Under the pieces are notes generated by a model. The model did no database searches. It saw nothing but the letters and a program-made list of their open reading frames with translations, and had not been told where the DNA came from. Below, one piece after another: positions 16,184-24,810 of a DNA stretch of 64,000 nt (the first letter of the stretch is position 1; every line of letters begins with the position of its first letter). Origin of the DNA: JACOMS01 sp051252005 (lineage in GTDB: Bacteria; Pseudomonadota; Alphaproteobacteria; Caulobacterales; Maricaulaceae); contig JBPOEZ010000007.1 of the NCBI GenBank assembly GCA_051252005.1, forward strand, positions 62,001 through 126,000, read 5' to 3'. The position numbers were made by a program, and so were the translations under genes.

Positions 16184-17944
16184 CTATTCGGTTGTATCCG
16201 GCTCGTTATTTCGTCCGGTTATTTTGCGGAAGAAGGCATCAACAGGCGTGTCGACTTTAAACTTACGCGTAATGTAATATTGCTGGAAGAACGACAGGAT
16301 GTTGTTCCAGACCCAATAAACCAGAAGACCCATAGCGAACGGCGCGAGGATAAACATAAATATCCACGGCATGAACTTAAAGATTTTCTGCTGCATCGGA
16401 TCCGTACCTGCTGGCGGCGTTAGAGTATACATAGCCGCCATCGTCACGCCGTAGAGTAGCGCGAGCGGGCCGATAGCAAAGAAAGATAGGAATTCAACAG
16501 GGATCGGATCCCAAGGGAAAATGCCAAAGCCATTAAGAATTGAAATCGGTTCGCGGGCGGAGAGATCATTGATCCAGCCAAAGAACGGCGCGTGGCGCAG
16601 TTCAACATTAATCAACACAGTTTTATAGAGCGCGAAGAAGATAAAGATGGTCGGAATAATCGGAAGACAGCCAGCCGCCGGATTTACGCCTTCTTTTTTG
16701 TAAAGCGCCATCATTTCCTGCTGCGTCTTAACGCGGTCACCCTCATAGAGCTTTTGCAGCTTTTTGACCTTGGGCTGAACCTTTTTCATTTTGGCTTGGC
16801 CCTCATACTGTTTATTAAACAGCGGGAACATGACGAGCTTAATCAAGAACGTTAGCGCCATAATACCAAGGCCAAAGTTGCCAAGGTTATGACCGAGCCA
16901 TGATAGGATAGCCGTCATAGGCCGTGTCAAAATACGAAGGAAACCCCAGTCAATGGCGCGTTCCATTTCGGCAATGCCAATGCTTTCATCATTTTGGTAC
17001 TTGAGCAGAACTTCGCGGTCTTTCGCGCCGGCGAAAATATAGCCTTTAGATTCAATAGTATTGCCCGGCGTCAGAATTGTGGGGTCAAGCCTGTAATCCG
17101 CTTCGTAAACATCCACATCATTGATGACTTTGAAATTAAAGTTTGCCGTCATCGGTTTGCCTTGCGGCGCAATCGCAGCCGAGAGCCAAAATTTATCCGT
17201 AAGACCAACCCAGCCGCTTTGGCCAACCATATTCTCACTTTTTTTCTTCGTGAGTTTTTTATACTTCATATCCCATAACTTGCCGTCGACAATCGCGATG
17301 GGGCCTTCTTGCAAGATAAAGAAGTTCGTCAGATCATCAGGCAGCCCGTGCTGACGTGAAACGCCTTTACGCGTCAGGGAAACTTCTGAGCCAGATGTGT
17401 TGGTAACTTTGTCATCGAGGGTGATGAGATAGCGGTCATCGACAGAAACTGTCCGCTCAACCCGAAAGCCATTGCCTTCATGTTGAAGCACAACAGGTGT
17501 CTCTTGTGTCAGCGTGCTGCCTGATACGACAGTCCATGGTGTGTTCGCGCCGGATCCGCCGTCAATGCGAGTCCAGTTATCAAAGATGTAAGCGGCCTTT
17601 TCGCTGCCTTCTGGAGAAAGCAAAACCATATTGTCGCTGTCTGGGTCGATGGTTTGCTTATAATTTTTAAAGTGAATGTCATCAAAGCGAGAGCCTTCAA
17701 CTAAAAAAGATCCGTACATTGACGGCGTATCGATTTTTATACGCTGCCCAGCGTTCAAAACCTCTGCGCGGGGCTTGACCTGAGCCGGCGCTTCGACTTG
17801 GGTCTGCGCGGCTATTTTCGATTGCTCAAGCTGAATTTGAAGACGGGCTTCTTCGGCCATTGGCTTAGCAAAGAAGAACCAATATCCCATCATGACCAGA
17901 CCGGACAGAACGAGGGCGAGAATAAAATTTTTCTGATCTTGCAT
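16184..17944 (-). CDS. yidC: membrane protein insertase YidC
   Basis: Inserts and folds inner-membrane proteins with or without the Sec translocon. The 586-residue protein has the proteobacterial layout: an N-terminal anchor (FILALVLSGLVMMGYWFFF), a large periplasmic domain of about 300 residues, then five membrane helices. These include the MTAILSWLGHNLGNFGLGI segment, the basic cytoplasmic loop QAKMKKVQPKVKKLQ and NPAAGCLPIIPTIFIFFALY. It sits 26 bp after rnpA. The small yidD gene often found between rnpA and yidC is absent. Confidence 0.96.
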   Translation of the reverse strand: MQDQKNFILALVLSGLVMMGYWFFFAKPMAEEARLQIQLEQSKIAAQTQVEAPAQVKPRAEVLNAGQRIKIDTPSMYGSFLVEGSRFDDIHFKNYKQTIDPDSDNMVLLSPEGSEKAAYIFDNWTRIDGGSGANTPWTVVSGSTLTQETPVVLQHEGNGFRVERTVSVDDRYLITLDDKVTNTSGSEVSLTRKGVSRQHGLPDDLTNFFILQEGPIAIVDGKLWDMKYKKLTKKKSENMVGQSGWVGLTDKFWLSAAIAPQGKPMTANFNFKVINDVDVYEADYRLDPTILTPGNTIESKGYIFAGAKDREVLLKYQNDESIGIAEMERAIDWGFLRILTRPMTAILSWLGHNLGNFGLGIMALTFLIKLVMFPLFNKQYEGQAKMKKVQPKVKKLQKLYEGDRVKTQQEMMALYKKEGVNPAAGCLPIIPTIFIFFALYKTVLINVELRHAPFFGWINDLSAREPISILNGFGIFPWDPIPVEFLSFFAIGPLALLYGVTMAAMYTLTPPAGTDPMQQKIFKFMPWIFMFILAPFAMGLLVYWVWNNILSFFQQYYITRKFKVDTPVDAFFRKITGRNNEPDTTE

Positions 17945-17970
17945 GGAAGTCTTCCCGTTTCGCGGAATAT

Positions 17971-18342
17971 TTAGGGTTTAAGGCTTAACAGAGCCTTTTC
18001 AACATCCCGAAGGAGGTCACGGTAAGGGCGCTTTACAGTGCTTTGACGGGCAATGAAAACATAATCATGCCCCGCATGGCCAAACTGCGGTAATTTTTCG
18101 CGGGCGGCTTCCCGAAGTCGCCGTTTAACGCGGTTTCGGATCACAGCATTGCCGATTTTCTTCGTGGCCGTGAATCCGGCACGGATCGCGTCTGTCTCTA
18201 CGGGGCCACTTTCAGGCCCGATAGACGGATTAAGACGGGCTTGCACAACAACCCCGCCAATCGCTTTGTAACGTCCCTCCCGAACATACAAAAACTCGGA
18301 CCGCTTTTTTAGCCGTCCGAGTGACTGTAAGGATTGGGACAT
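17971..18342 (-). CDS. rnpA: ribonuclease P protein component
   Basis: A 123-residue basic protein that helps the RNase P RNA mature tRNA 5' ends. The signature RNRVKRRLREAAR, preceded by FTATKKIGNAVI, is present. It follows rpmH by 20 bp. Confidence 0.94.
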   Translation of the reverse strand: MSQSLQSLGRLKKRSEFLYVREGRYKAIGGVVVQARLNPSIGPESGPVETDAIRAGFTATKKIGNAVIRNRVKRRLREAAREKLPQFGHAGHDYVFIARQSTVKRPYRDLLRDVEKALLSLKP

Positions 18343-18362
18343 GGTCCGTTAAGACGCGTCAG

Positions 18363-18497
18363 TTACGCAGAAAGAACCTTGCGGCCTTTAGCGCGGCGGC
18401 GCGCTAAGACAGCACGGCCATTTTTTGTCGCCATACGCGAGCGGAAACCGTGGCGGCGTTTGCGAACCAGTTCTGAGGGTTGGAAAGTCCGTTTCAT
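18363..18497 (-). CDS. rpmH: 50S ribosomal protein L34
   Basis: A 44-residue protein beginning MKRTFQPSELVRKRRHGF and ending GRKVLSA, which is the standard L34 sequence. The ATG at 18497 is preceded by GGAGAA with good spacing. The open frame extends 16 codons upstream but without L34 similarity. This is the first gene of rpmH-rnpA-yidC-engB-argB. The 241 bp to the next divergent gene should hold its promoter. Confidence 0.97.
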   Translation of the reverse strand: MKRTFQPSELVRKRRHGFRSRMATKNGRAVLARRRAKGRKVLSA

Positions 18498-18738
18498 TTT
18501 ATTCTCCAGGGCGGCCACTAAAGTGTTTAGAGCCGATATATTCATAAGCGGCGTCCAATAAGCGCCGTATGAGCGTAAGTCAAGGCATTGCGGCGTAAAA
18601 ATGCGACTCCCTCCCCCCTACCATTTACTCAGCCCTCAACACCAGACGCACGTTTTTGTGATTGAAGGTGAGATGATAAGTCTGCCATGTCCGCCTATAG
18701 CCTAACCATAGACGGATCTTAAGGATTACACAAAGCCC

Positions 18739-19620
18739 ATGGCCAAAGACATATTTATAAAAATAGCGGTCTGCACGAGCGCCATTACCGCTTTTTCAGC
18801 TACCCTGTCTGCTGACCACAACGTGCCGGCTCTCTCTCGCGCCCCCGAGAGCCAAATGCATAGTCCAGCAGAACGGGCCCCGGAGCCTCGCGAGACGAAA
18901 TCCTCGTATTTTGTAGCGCAGGCTCCGGGAACCGCCTATCAATGGGATATGATACTTGAAAAATATGTCTCTGCGCCGGACGCCATCGGCCTCGCTCGCT
19001 TCAATTACGGGGCACTCCGCGCCAATGCCGCAGACCAAGAGGCTCTCAAGGCCTATATTACGGATATGGAAGCCGTTGACCCTAAAACCCTTTCAGAGGC
19101 CGAAGCCATCGCTTTTTGGGCCAATCTTTATAATGCCGTCACGATTAGTGTCGTTATCGACAATTACCCTGTGAAATCCATCAAGGAAATTAAATCTGGA
19201 TGGCGCGCTGGGCCTTGGAAGAAAAACCTTGTTACGGTGGCAGGCGAAAACTTGTCGCTCGACAACATCGAGCATGACATTTTACGCAAAAATTATCCCT
19301 CCCCGCTTATTCATTATATGGTGAACTGCGCCAGTATTGGCTGCCCTAACCTGCCAAACGCGCCTTGGACGGCGGAAAATTACGACGCGGACCGCAAGGC
19401 CGCCGCTCGCGCTTATATTAATTCTCCGCGCGGGGTTCGGATCACAGATAAAGGCCTCAAAATTTCGTCTATCTATAAATGGTATAAAGAAGATTTTGGC
19501 GGCAATAATGCCGGTATATTAGCCCACCTCAGAACATATGCAGACGACGAGCTTGCCGCCGCAATCGACGGCGGCGTCAAGATCGTCGATGATGGCTATA
19601 GCTGGTCCTTAAACGAATAG
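18739..19620 (+). CDS. secreted DUF547 protein
   Basis: A 293-residue exported protein. A signal-like N-terminus (IKIAVCTSAITAFSATLSADH) is followed by a variable Pro/Glu/Ser stretch and then the DUF547 domain. This includes FWANLYNAVTISVVIDNYPVKSI, an IHYMVNCASIGCPNL segment with paired cysteines and His, and SSIYKWYKEDFGG. The conserved Cys, His, Asn and Glu residues suggest a papain-like or transglutaminase-like fold, but no reaction is established. It begins a three-gene plus-strand operon with a TVP38 protein and a flavoprotein. Confidence 0.8.
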   Translation: MAKDIFIKIAVCTSAITAFSATLSADHNVPALSRAPESQMHSPAERAPEPRETKSSYFVAQAPGTAYQWDMILEKYVSAPDAIGLARFNYGALRANAADQEALKAYITDMEAVDPKTLSEAEAIAFWANLYNAVTISVVIDNYPVKSIKEIKSGWRAGPWKKNLVTVAGENLSLDNIEHDILRKNYPSPLIHYMVNCASIGCPNLPNAPWTAENYDADRKAAARAYINSPRGVRITDKGLKISSIYKWYKEDFGGNNAGILAHLRTYADDELAAAIDGGVKIVDDGYSWSLNE

Positions 19621-19627
19621 GCCTATC

Positions 19628-20383
19628 ATGACAGATCAAAGCACACCCGACGCGCCAAAGCGCTCTATATTCATTCGCCTATGGCCTATGTATGTTCTCA
19701 TTGCGGGGTTTGTCCTAGCGATCTCGCAGGGCTGGCATACTTATTTAACCCCGCAAGCGCTCGCCGATAAAGCTGAATGGCTTGACGCCAAAGTGGCCGA
19801 AAACGTTTTCCTCGTTTTGGCGATTTTTATCGGTGTTTATATCACCGCCACAGTCTTTATGCTCCCCGGGAGCGTTCTCACGATTGCAGGGGGTTTCTTA
19901 TTTGGATTGACCTTCGGCGTCCCGGCCACGGTAATTGGCGCAACCGCCGGGGCTTGTCTCTTATTCATAGTGGCCAAATCTTCTTTAGGCGAAGTCCTGA
20001 AAGACAAAATGGGCGGGTTTCTAGGTAAAATGGAGAAGGGCTTTAAGGAAGGCTATTGGTCTTACCTTTTCACCATCCGTCTTTTGCCCATTATGCCGTT
20101 TTCTTTTGCCAATGTCGGCCCCGCCCTTCTTGGCGCGCGGCTTCGGGATTTCGCAATTTCCACGTTTTTAGGCATTATCCCCGCCACCATTGCTTACACT
20201 TGGCTCGGCGCGGCGGCCAAAGGCACATTGCTGGACGCAGCCGAAAAAGGCGAAACCATTAATGCAGGCGCGCTGTTTGGCTCTCTTGCTGCGAACTTCT
20301 TTCCCGCGCTCATGGCGCTTGGCGTTGTCGCCCTTATTCCGGCAATTTTTAAGCGGTTCAAAGCCGCACGGGCAAAAGCTTAA
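19628..20383 (+). CDS. TVP38/TMEM64 family (DedA-like VTT domain) membrane protein
   Basis: A 251-residue inner-membrane protein. The VTT core runs through FMLPGSVLTIAGGFLFGLTFG, the GATAGACLLFIVAKSSLG stretch, the YLFTIRLLPIMPFSFANVG re-entrant motif and FLGIIPATIAYTWLGAA. The helices total about five. Family members act in lipid scrambling or membrane homeostasis; the precise substrate here is unknown. It lies 7 bp after the DUF547 gene and 23 bp before the flavoprotein gene. Confidence 0.85.
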   Translation: MTDQSTPDAPKRSIFIRLWPMYVLIAGFVLAISQGWHTYLTPQALADKAEWLDAKVAENVFLVLAIFIGVYITATVFMLPGSVLTIAGGFLFGLTFGVPATVIGATAGACLLFIVAKSSLGEVLKDKMGGFLGKMEKGFKEGYWSYLFTIRLLPIMPFSFANVGPALLGARLRDFAISTFLGIIPATIAYTWLGAAAKGTLLDAAEKGETINAGALFGSLAANFFPALMALGVVALIPAIFKRFKAARAKA

Positions 20384-20406
20384 ACGCCCCAATATTCGAG
20401 GTTACT

Positions 20407-21843
20407 ATGACAAAAACTCACTATGATGTTGACCTATGCATTATCGGCGCGGGGTCGGGCGGATTATCTATTGCCGCCGGAGCCGCGCAGCTTGGCCGCT
20501 CAGTGGTTCTCTATGAGGCCGAAGAGATGGGCGGCGATTGCCTAAATCATGGCTGCGTCCCGTCCAAGGCGCTCATCGCGGCGGGCAAGCATGCCCACGC
20601 GCTCACAACAGGACCAGACTTCGGCGTGGCGAAAGCCAAGCCCAAAGTAAATTTCAAAACCGTCAAAGCCCATGTCCAAGGGGTCATTGACCACATCGCC
20701 CCCGTCGATAGCCAAGAACGATTTGAAGGTTTGGGATGCATAGTCATTCGCGAACGCGCACGGTTCAAAGACAACCGCACAGTCGAGTCAGACACCACAG
20801 AAGTCCGCGCAAAACGCATTATCATCGCCACAGGATCGCGGGCGTCCGCGCCGCCTATTCCTGGCCTCGATAAAACGCCTTACCTCACCAATGAAAGCAT
20901 CTTTTCAGTGGATACGCAGCCGGAACATCTTTTGATTATTGGCGCGGGGCCTATTGGTCTTGAGCTCGGACAGGCATTTGCGCGTCTTGGCAGTAAAGTT
21001 GAAATCATCGATATTGCTGCCCCTCTCGGTCAAAATGAGCCGGAACATGCCGAGGTTCTTGTCAAAGCCCTCGAAGCCGAAGGCGTGGTATTTCATACCC
21101 CCGCCAAAACCAAGCTCATCCGTAAAACGGAAACAGGCGTGGCCATTGATTTAGAAGATGGAAGCAGCCTGACCGGATCACACCTCTTGGTCGCCGCAGG
21201 CCGTAAACCTGTTGTCGATGGATTAGACCTTGAAAAAGCGGGAATAGACTATGACCGTAAAGGCGTGACCACCGATGACCGCCTTCGCACGTCGAATAAG
21301 CGCGTCTTTGCCGTCGGCGACGTTTCTGGCCGCGGCGGGCTTACGCATGCTGCGGGTTATCACGCCGGTATCATCATCAAAGCCTTTTACTTCTTGCCGC
21401 CGATCATTGACCGCATCATGGGCAAAGCCACAACTGACCGCATGCCTGCCGCGATTTATTCTGAACCAGAACTCGCCAGTATTGGCATGACCGAAGCACA
21501 GGCCAAAGAGGCGGGACATAAGGTCAAAGCGCTGACATGGGATTTTGAAGAAAATGACCGCGCGATTGCCGAACGTTCAGACCTTGGCGGCGTGAAAATT
21601 GTCGCCACCACAAAGGGCAAAATTCTCGGCGCGTCGATTGTCGGCGAAGGCGCAGGGGATCTTATACAAATGATGTCTGTGGCGATGACAAACGGCGTAA
21701 AAATTTCAGGTCTTGCGCAAATTATCGCGCCCTACCCAACACGCGGCGAAGCCGTAAAGCGGGCGGCGAGTTCATTCTATACAGAAACGATCTTTGGACC
21801 AACGGCGAAGAAAGTCGCGGGACTGTTTACCAAATTTCAGTAG
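20407..21843 (+). CDS. mercuric-reductase-like FAD/NAD(P) disulfide oxidoreductase
   Basis: A 478-residue class I pyridine nucleotide-disulfide oxidoreductase. FAD-binding GAGSGGLSIAAGAAQLG lies near residue 13. The redox-active pair sits in GGDCLNHGCVPSKAL. The NAD(P) site is IIGAGPIGLELGQAF, and the second FAD site is RVFAVGDVSG. At the C-terminus, where dihydrolipoamide dehydrogenase has His-Pro-Thr, this protein has APYPTRGEA, as in the uncharacterised mercuric-reductase-like group. There is no N-terminal metal-binding domain and no merR nearby, so Hg(II) reduction is unlikely. Genes of this type are often joined to TVP38, as here. Confidence 0.8.
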   Translation: MTKTHYDVDLCIIGAGSGGLSIAAGAAQLGRSVVLYEAEEMGGDCLNHGCVPSKALIAAGKHAHALTTGPDFGVAKAKPKVNFKTVKAHVQGVIDHIAPVDSQERFEGLGCIVIRERARFKDNRTVESDTTEVRAKRIIIATGSRASAPPIPGLDKTPYLTNESIFSVDTQPEHLLIIGAGPIGLELGQAFARLGSKVEIIDIAAPLGQNEPEHAEVLVKALEAEGVVFHTPAKTKLIRKTETGVAIDLEDGSSLTGSHLLVAAGRKPVVDGLDLEKAGIDYDRKGVTTDDRLRTSNKRVFAVGDVSGRGGLTHAAGYHAGIIIKAFYFLPPIIDRIMGKATTDRMPAAIYSEPELASIGMTEAQAKEAGHKVKALTWDFEENDRAIAERSDLGGVKIVATTKGKILGASIVGEGAGDLIQMMSVAMTNGVKISGLAQIIAPYPTRGEAVKRAASSFYTETIFGPTAKKVAGLFTKFQ

Positions 21844-21849
21844 GAAAAA

Positions 21850-22401
21850 TTATTCTGGGCGGAATTTGATAAATTTCGCCGGAACGCCGCCAACAATAGC
21901 GTAGGGCTCTACGTCTTTATTGACCACGGCTCCGGCGGCGACAATCGCGCCTTTGCCGATGGTGACGCCTTTGAGGATTGTCACGTTTCCGCCGATCCAA
22001 ACATCATCACAGATGACTGACGGCGCAACAATAATCCCCTGCTCGCTAATCGGAATGTCGCGGCGATCAATAACGTGGTCAGAGGTTAGAACCGTCGTTC
22101 GCGCGCCAATACGGACATTACTGCCAATCGTCAGGCCGCCTGTGGCATTCAGGTAAACCCATTCATTCAGCGTTACGTTTTTGCCAAAGGTCATTGAGTA
22201 CGGATACCAAAGCTTGACGTCTTCATACATGCGAACGCCGCGAATAGAGCGGCAAAATGGCCATGTGGCCCACTTGCGTAAGACGTTGCCAATGGGCGCA
22301 GGGAAATACCGCGCGGGCCAATACAACAAGAAGTAGATGCCGTGAACTAAATATTCCCAGGATTTAAATTGATAATCCTCGGGTTTTTCGCTTGCTGGCA
22401 T
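21850..22401 (-). CDS. hexapeptide-repeat acyltransferase (WcaF/maltose O-acetyltransferase type)
   Basis: A 183-residue left-handed beta-helix acyltransferase, probably acetylating a surface sugar. The isoleucine-patch repeats are visible (LTIGSNVRIGARTTV, VWIGGNVTILKGVTIGKGAIVAAGAVVNKDV), followed by the typical end AIVGGVPAKFI. The probable catalytic His is in LTSDHVID. It starts 27 bp after the stop of the epimerase gene, so the two belong to one polysaccharide operon. Confidence 0.84.
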   Translation of the reverse strand: MPASEKPEDYQFKSWEYLVHGIYFLLYWPARYFPAPIGNVLRKWATWPFCRSIRGVRMYEDVKLWYPYSMTFGKNVTLNEWVYLNATGGLTIGSNVRIGARTTVLTSDHVIDRRDIPISEQGIIVAPSVICDDVWIGGNVTILKGVTIGKGAIVAAGAVVNKDVEPYAIVGGVPAKFIKFRPE

Positions 22402-22428
22402 GTCGGCCCCTTCAATATCAGCTTATAA

Positions 22429-23439
22429 CTAGGCTTTATAATATTCGAGATACCAATCAACGAAGTTGCTAATACCGGTTTCAACGCTTGTGTCTGGCTT
22501 GAAGCCCGTGACGGCTTGAAGCTCTGTGGTATCAGCGCAAGTTGACGGAACATCGCCCATTTGCATAGGCATCATGTTTTTAATCGCTTCTTTGCCAAGC
22601 TTCTCTTCGAGAACTTCGATGTAACGCATGAGCGGCACTTCTTGGCTGTTACCGATATTGTAAACACGGAACGGCGCGACGCCGCTGAAACACGGATCCG
22701 GCTTGTCGCCGTCCCATGTTGGATCTTTTTCTGGAAGCACTTTGCTGAGCTTAATGATGCCGTCGGCAATATCGTCGATATAGGTGAAATCACGAGACAT
22801 TTCGCCGTTATTGTAAATATCAATCGGCGTATCTTCGATGATGCCTTTGGTGAACTTGAACAAAGCCATATCAGGGCGGCCCCAAGGTCCGTAAACCGTG
22901 AAGAAGCGCAGACCTGTGCAAGGAATACCAAACAGGTGAGCGTAAGAGTGCGCCATCAATTCATTGGCGCGTTTCGTGGCCGCGTAGAATGTGATCGGGT
23001 GGTCGGCAGGAATATGCTCGGTGAATGGCTGGAAAGTGTTCGCGCCGTAAACAGAACTTGTGGAGGCGTATAATAGGTGTTTGACGTCATGGTGACGGCA
23101 ACATTCCAAGATGTTCAAAAATCCAGAGAGGTTGCTTTTGACATATTCGCGTGGGTGCTCAAGGCTATAACGCACGCCCGCTTGCGCGGCGAGGTTCACA
23201 ACTACATCAGGCTTATGCTCAGCGAACACGGCTTCGAGCGCTTCGTGATCATCCAGATTGATGCGCGCTTCGACGAAACCGTCAAAGGCTTTCAAGCGGT
23301 CAAGGCGCGCTTCTTTCAGATTCACATCATAATAGTCAGTGACAATATCAACGCCGACAACCTTGTGCCCCTCTTTGAGAAGCTCCAGCGCTACGTGGTT
23401 TCCGATGAAGCCGGCAGATCCGGTTACGAGATAAGTCAT
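22429..23439 (-). CDS. NAD-dependent sugar-nucleotide epimerase (UDP-glucuronate 4-epimerase type)
   Basis: A 336-residue extended short-chain dehydrogenase. The NAD-binding TGSAGFIGNHVALELL lies at the N-terminus, the catalytic Ser-x24-Tyr-x3-Lys triad includes STSSVYG and FYAATKRANE, and GLRFFTVYGPWGRPDMALFKF is the signature of the UDP-glucuronate epimerase (LpsL/CapI) branch. It supplies a sugar nucleotide for surface polysaccharide. The start at 23439 (MTYLVTG) follows a GGAA site; the frame also extends four codons to a TTG. Confidence 0.86.
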   Translation of the reverse strand: MTYLVTGSAGFIGNHVALELLKEGHKVVGVDIVTDYYDVNLKEARLDRLKAFDGFVEARINLDDHEALEAVFAEHKPDVVVNLAAQAGVRYSLEHPREYVKSNLSGFLNILECCRHHDVKHLLYASTSSVYGANTFQPFTEHIPADHPITFYAATKRANELMAHSYAHLFGIPCTGLRFFTVYGPWGRPDMALFKFTKGIIEDTPIDIYNNGEMSRDFTYIDDIADGIIKLSKVLPEKDPTWDGDKPDPCFSGVAPFRVYNIGNSQEVPLMRYIEVLEEKLGKEAIKNMMPMQMGDVPSTCADTTELQAVTGFKPDTSVETGISNFVDWYLEYYKA

Positions 23440-23526
23440 ATCAATTTCCAATGGCGCATGCCCAGCTAGCGCGGTGAATTCAGGGACAGTACCTAGTAAG
23501 TAATACCTTGAGTGCCAAGTGTTTTT

Positions 23527-24810
23527 CTACCCCAATTTGAGTTTTAAGAACCTCTTCGCCAGAATTATAATCATTATCACTCCAGCCGCGTAGGCAATCG
23601 ATGTTGCAATGGCTGTGCCGATCGGGCCGTAAAGAGGCGTGAGAATAAAGTTTCCGATAATATTAATGACCACTATGCCCATGAAATACAGCGTATGACG
23701 CCCCGGATAACCAGCAAGCATCAAGCAGGACGATACAGGAACATAGCCGGACGCGATCACAACGCCGCCTGCGAGAATAGCATAAAGCGGCCAAGCCTGC
23801 ATCATTTCAGGCTCAAACCCTAAAATCGATACGACTAACGGGAAAGCGGCGACCGAGGCTATAAATATCAGCAGAGCGCCGCCGTAAATGCGAATACGCC
23901 AGAATTTAAAGAAGGCGATAAAGGGCGCTTTATCCTCTTGCTTGAGCATGCGGACGATTTTCGGCGAAAACACAATCCGGCAAACAATCATCAATAGATA
24001 AAACCCTTCGGCAAGCATCGCGGCAAAGGCGTAAATTCCGACAATGGCGTCGGATGAGAATAGACCTAAAATCAAGACATCTACGCGCGTATTCAGCTCG
24101 CCAATAACACCCGCCAGCATGGACTTTAAACCAAAGTGCAGCTGCGGTTTAACCGAGCTAAGCATATGTCCGCTCGATTTCCATATAGACAGTCCGGTAA
24201 GAGCTAAAGCACCGCCAATCATGACCGAGATAATTTCTGCGCCGGCAATGGCAAGCATCACAGTTTCCACAGGCATCTTGAGCAGCAGTACAATAAATGC
24301 GCCGAGAAGAATTAAAGACGGACGCAGAGCTTGAATGAAGGCCAGAGACCGCATCCGCTCCCGTCCGGTTAGAATGGCGTAAATCAACTTCGGGAAACAA
24401 CCTGCAAATATAGCTACGCTTGTGTAGGTTAGCGCCGTTTCTAAAGTGGGACTTTGCAGGGCTTGCGCAATATAAGGCGCGAGCAGCCATGTGGCGAGCG
24501 CGTAAAAGGCTGCGCCAACGACAACGATAGACAGGCTTGCTTGCACGGAGCCGCGGACCTTTGGAATATTGTTGGGCGCTTCAGATATGTAATTAACGAG
24601 CGCGTTTTGCTGACCCGTTACGCCAAGCTGCGTCGCAACAACATGGATCGCTAGCGCCTGGCTAATGACGCCGAACCCCGCAGCATCCCAGCCCGACAGA
24701 ACAAGAACACTCAGCAACAGGCCCGTAACGGCGGCAATACCAAATCCGGCCCCGTTGAGAATTAAATCAAGGAGCGTCTGTTTTTGTGATCGTTCTTGGT
24801 GTTCGCTCAC
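23527..24810 (-). CDS. polysaccharide flippase, Wzx-like (MATE/MOP superfamily)
   Basis: A 427-residue integral membrane protein with about 12 helices. The N-terminal LILNGAGFGIAAVTGLLL and the following GFGVISQALA match the layout of Wzx/RfbX lipid-linked oligosaccharide flippases. It would move undecaprenyl-linked units to the periplasmic face. Only fold-level similarity can be seen, so the cargo is unknown. Its ATG overlaps the stop of the 489-residue membrane protein gene by 4 bp. Confidence 0.72.
   Translation of the reverse strand: MSEHQERSQKQTLLDLILNGAGFGIAAVTGLLLSVLVLSGWDAAGFGVISQALAIHVVATQLGVTGQQNALVNYISEAPNNIPKVRGSVQASLSIVVVGAAFYALATWLLAPYIAQALQSPTLETALTYTSVAIFAGCFPKLIYAILTGRERMRSLAFIQALRPSLILLGAFIVLLLKMPVETVMLAIAGAEIISVMIGGALALTGLSIWKSSGHMLSSVKPQLHFGLKSMLAGVIGELNTRVDVLILGLFSSDAIVGIYAFAAMLAEGFYLLMIVCRIVFSPKIVRMLKQEDKAPFIAFFKFWRIRIYGGALLIFIASVAAFPLVVSILGFEPEMMQAWPLYAILAGGVVIASGYVPVSSCLMLAGYPGRHTLYFMGIVVINIIGNFILTPLYGPIGTAIATSIAYAAGVIMIIILAKRFLKLKLG

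Noticed and set aside
20407..21843. Mercury-resistance operon
   Set aside because: No merR, merT, merP or N-terminal heavy-metal domain is present, and the C-terminal redox cysteines of MerA were not seen.
21843..21850. Search for a terminator between the convergent flavoprotein and acyltransferase genes
   Set aside because: Only 6 bp separate them; no hairpin was seen.
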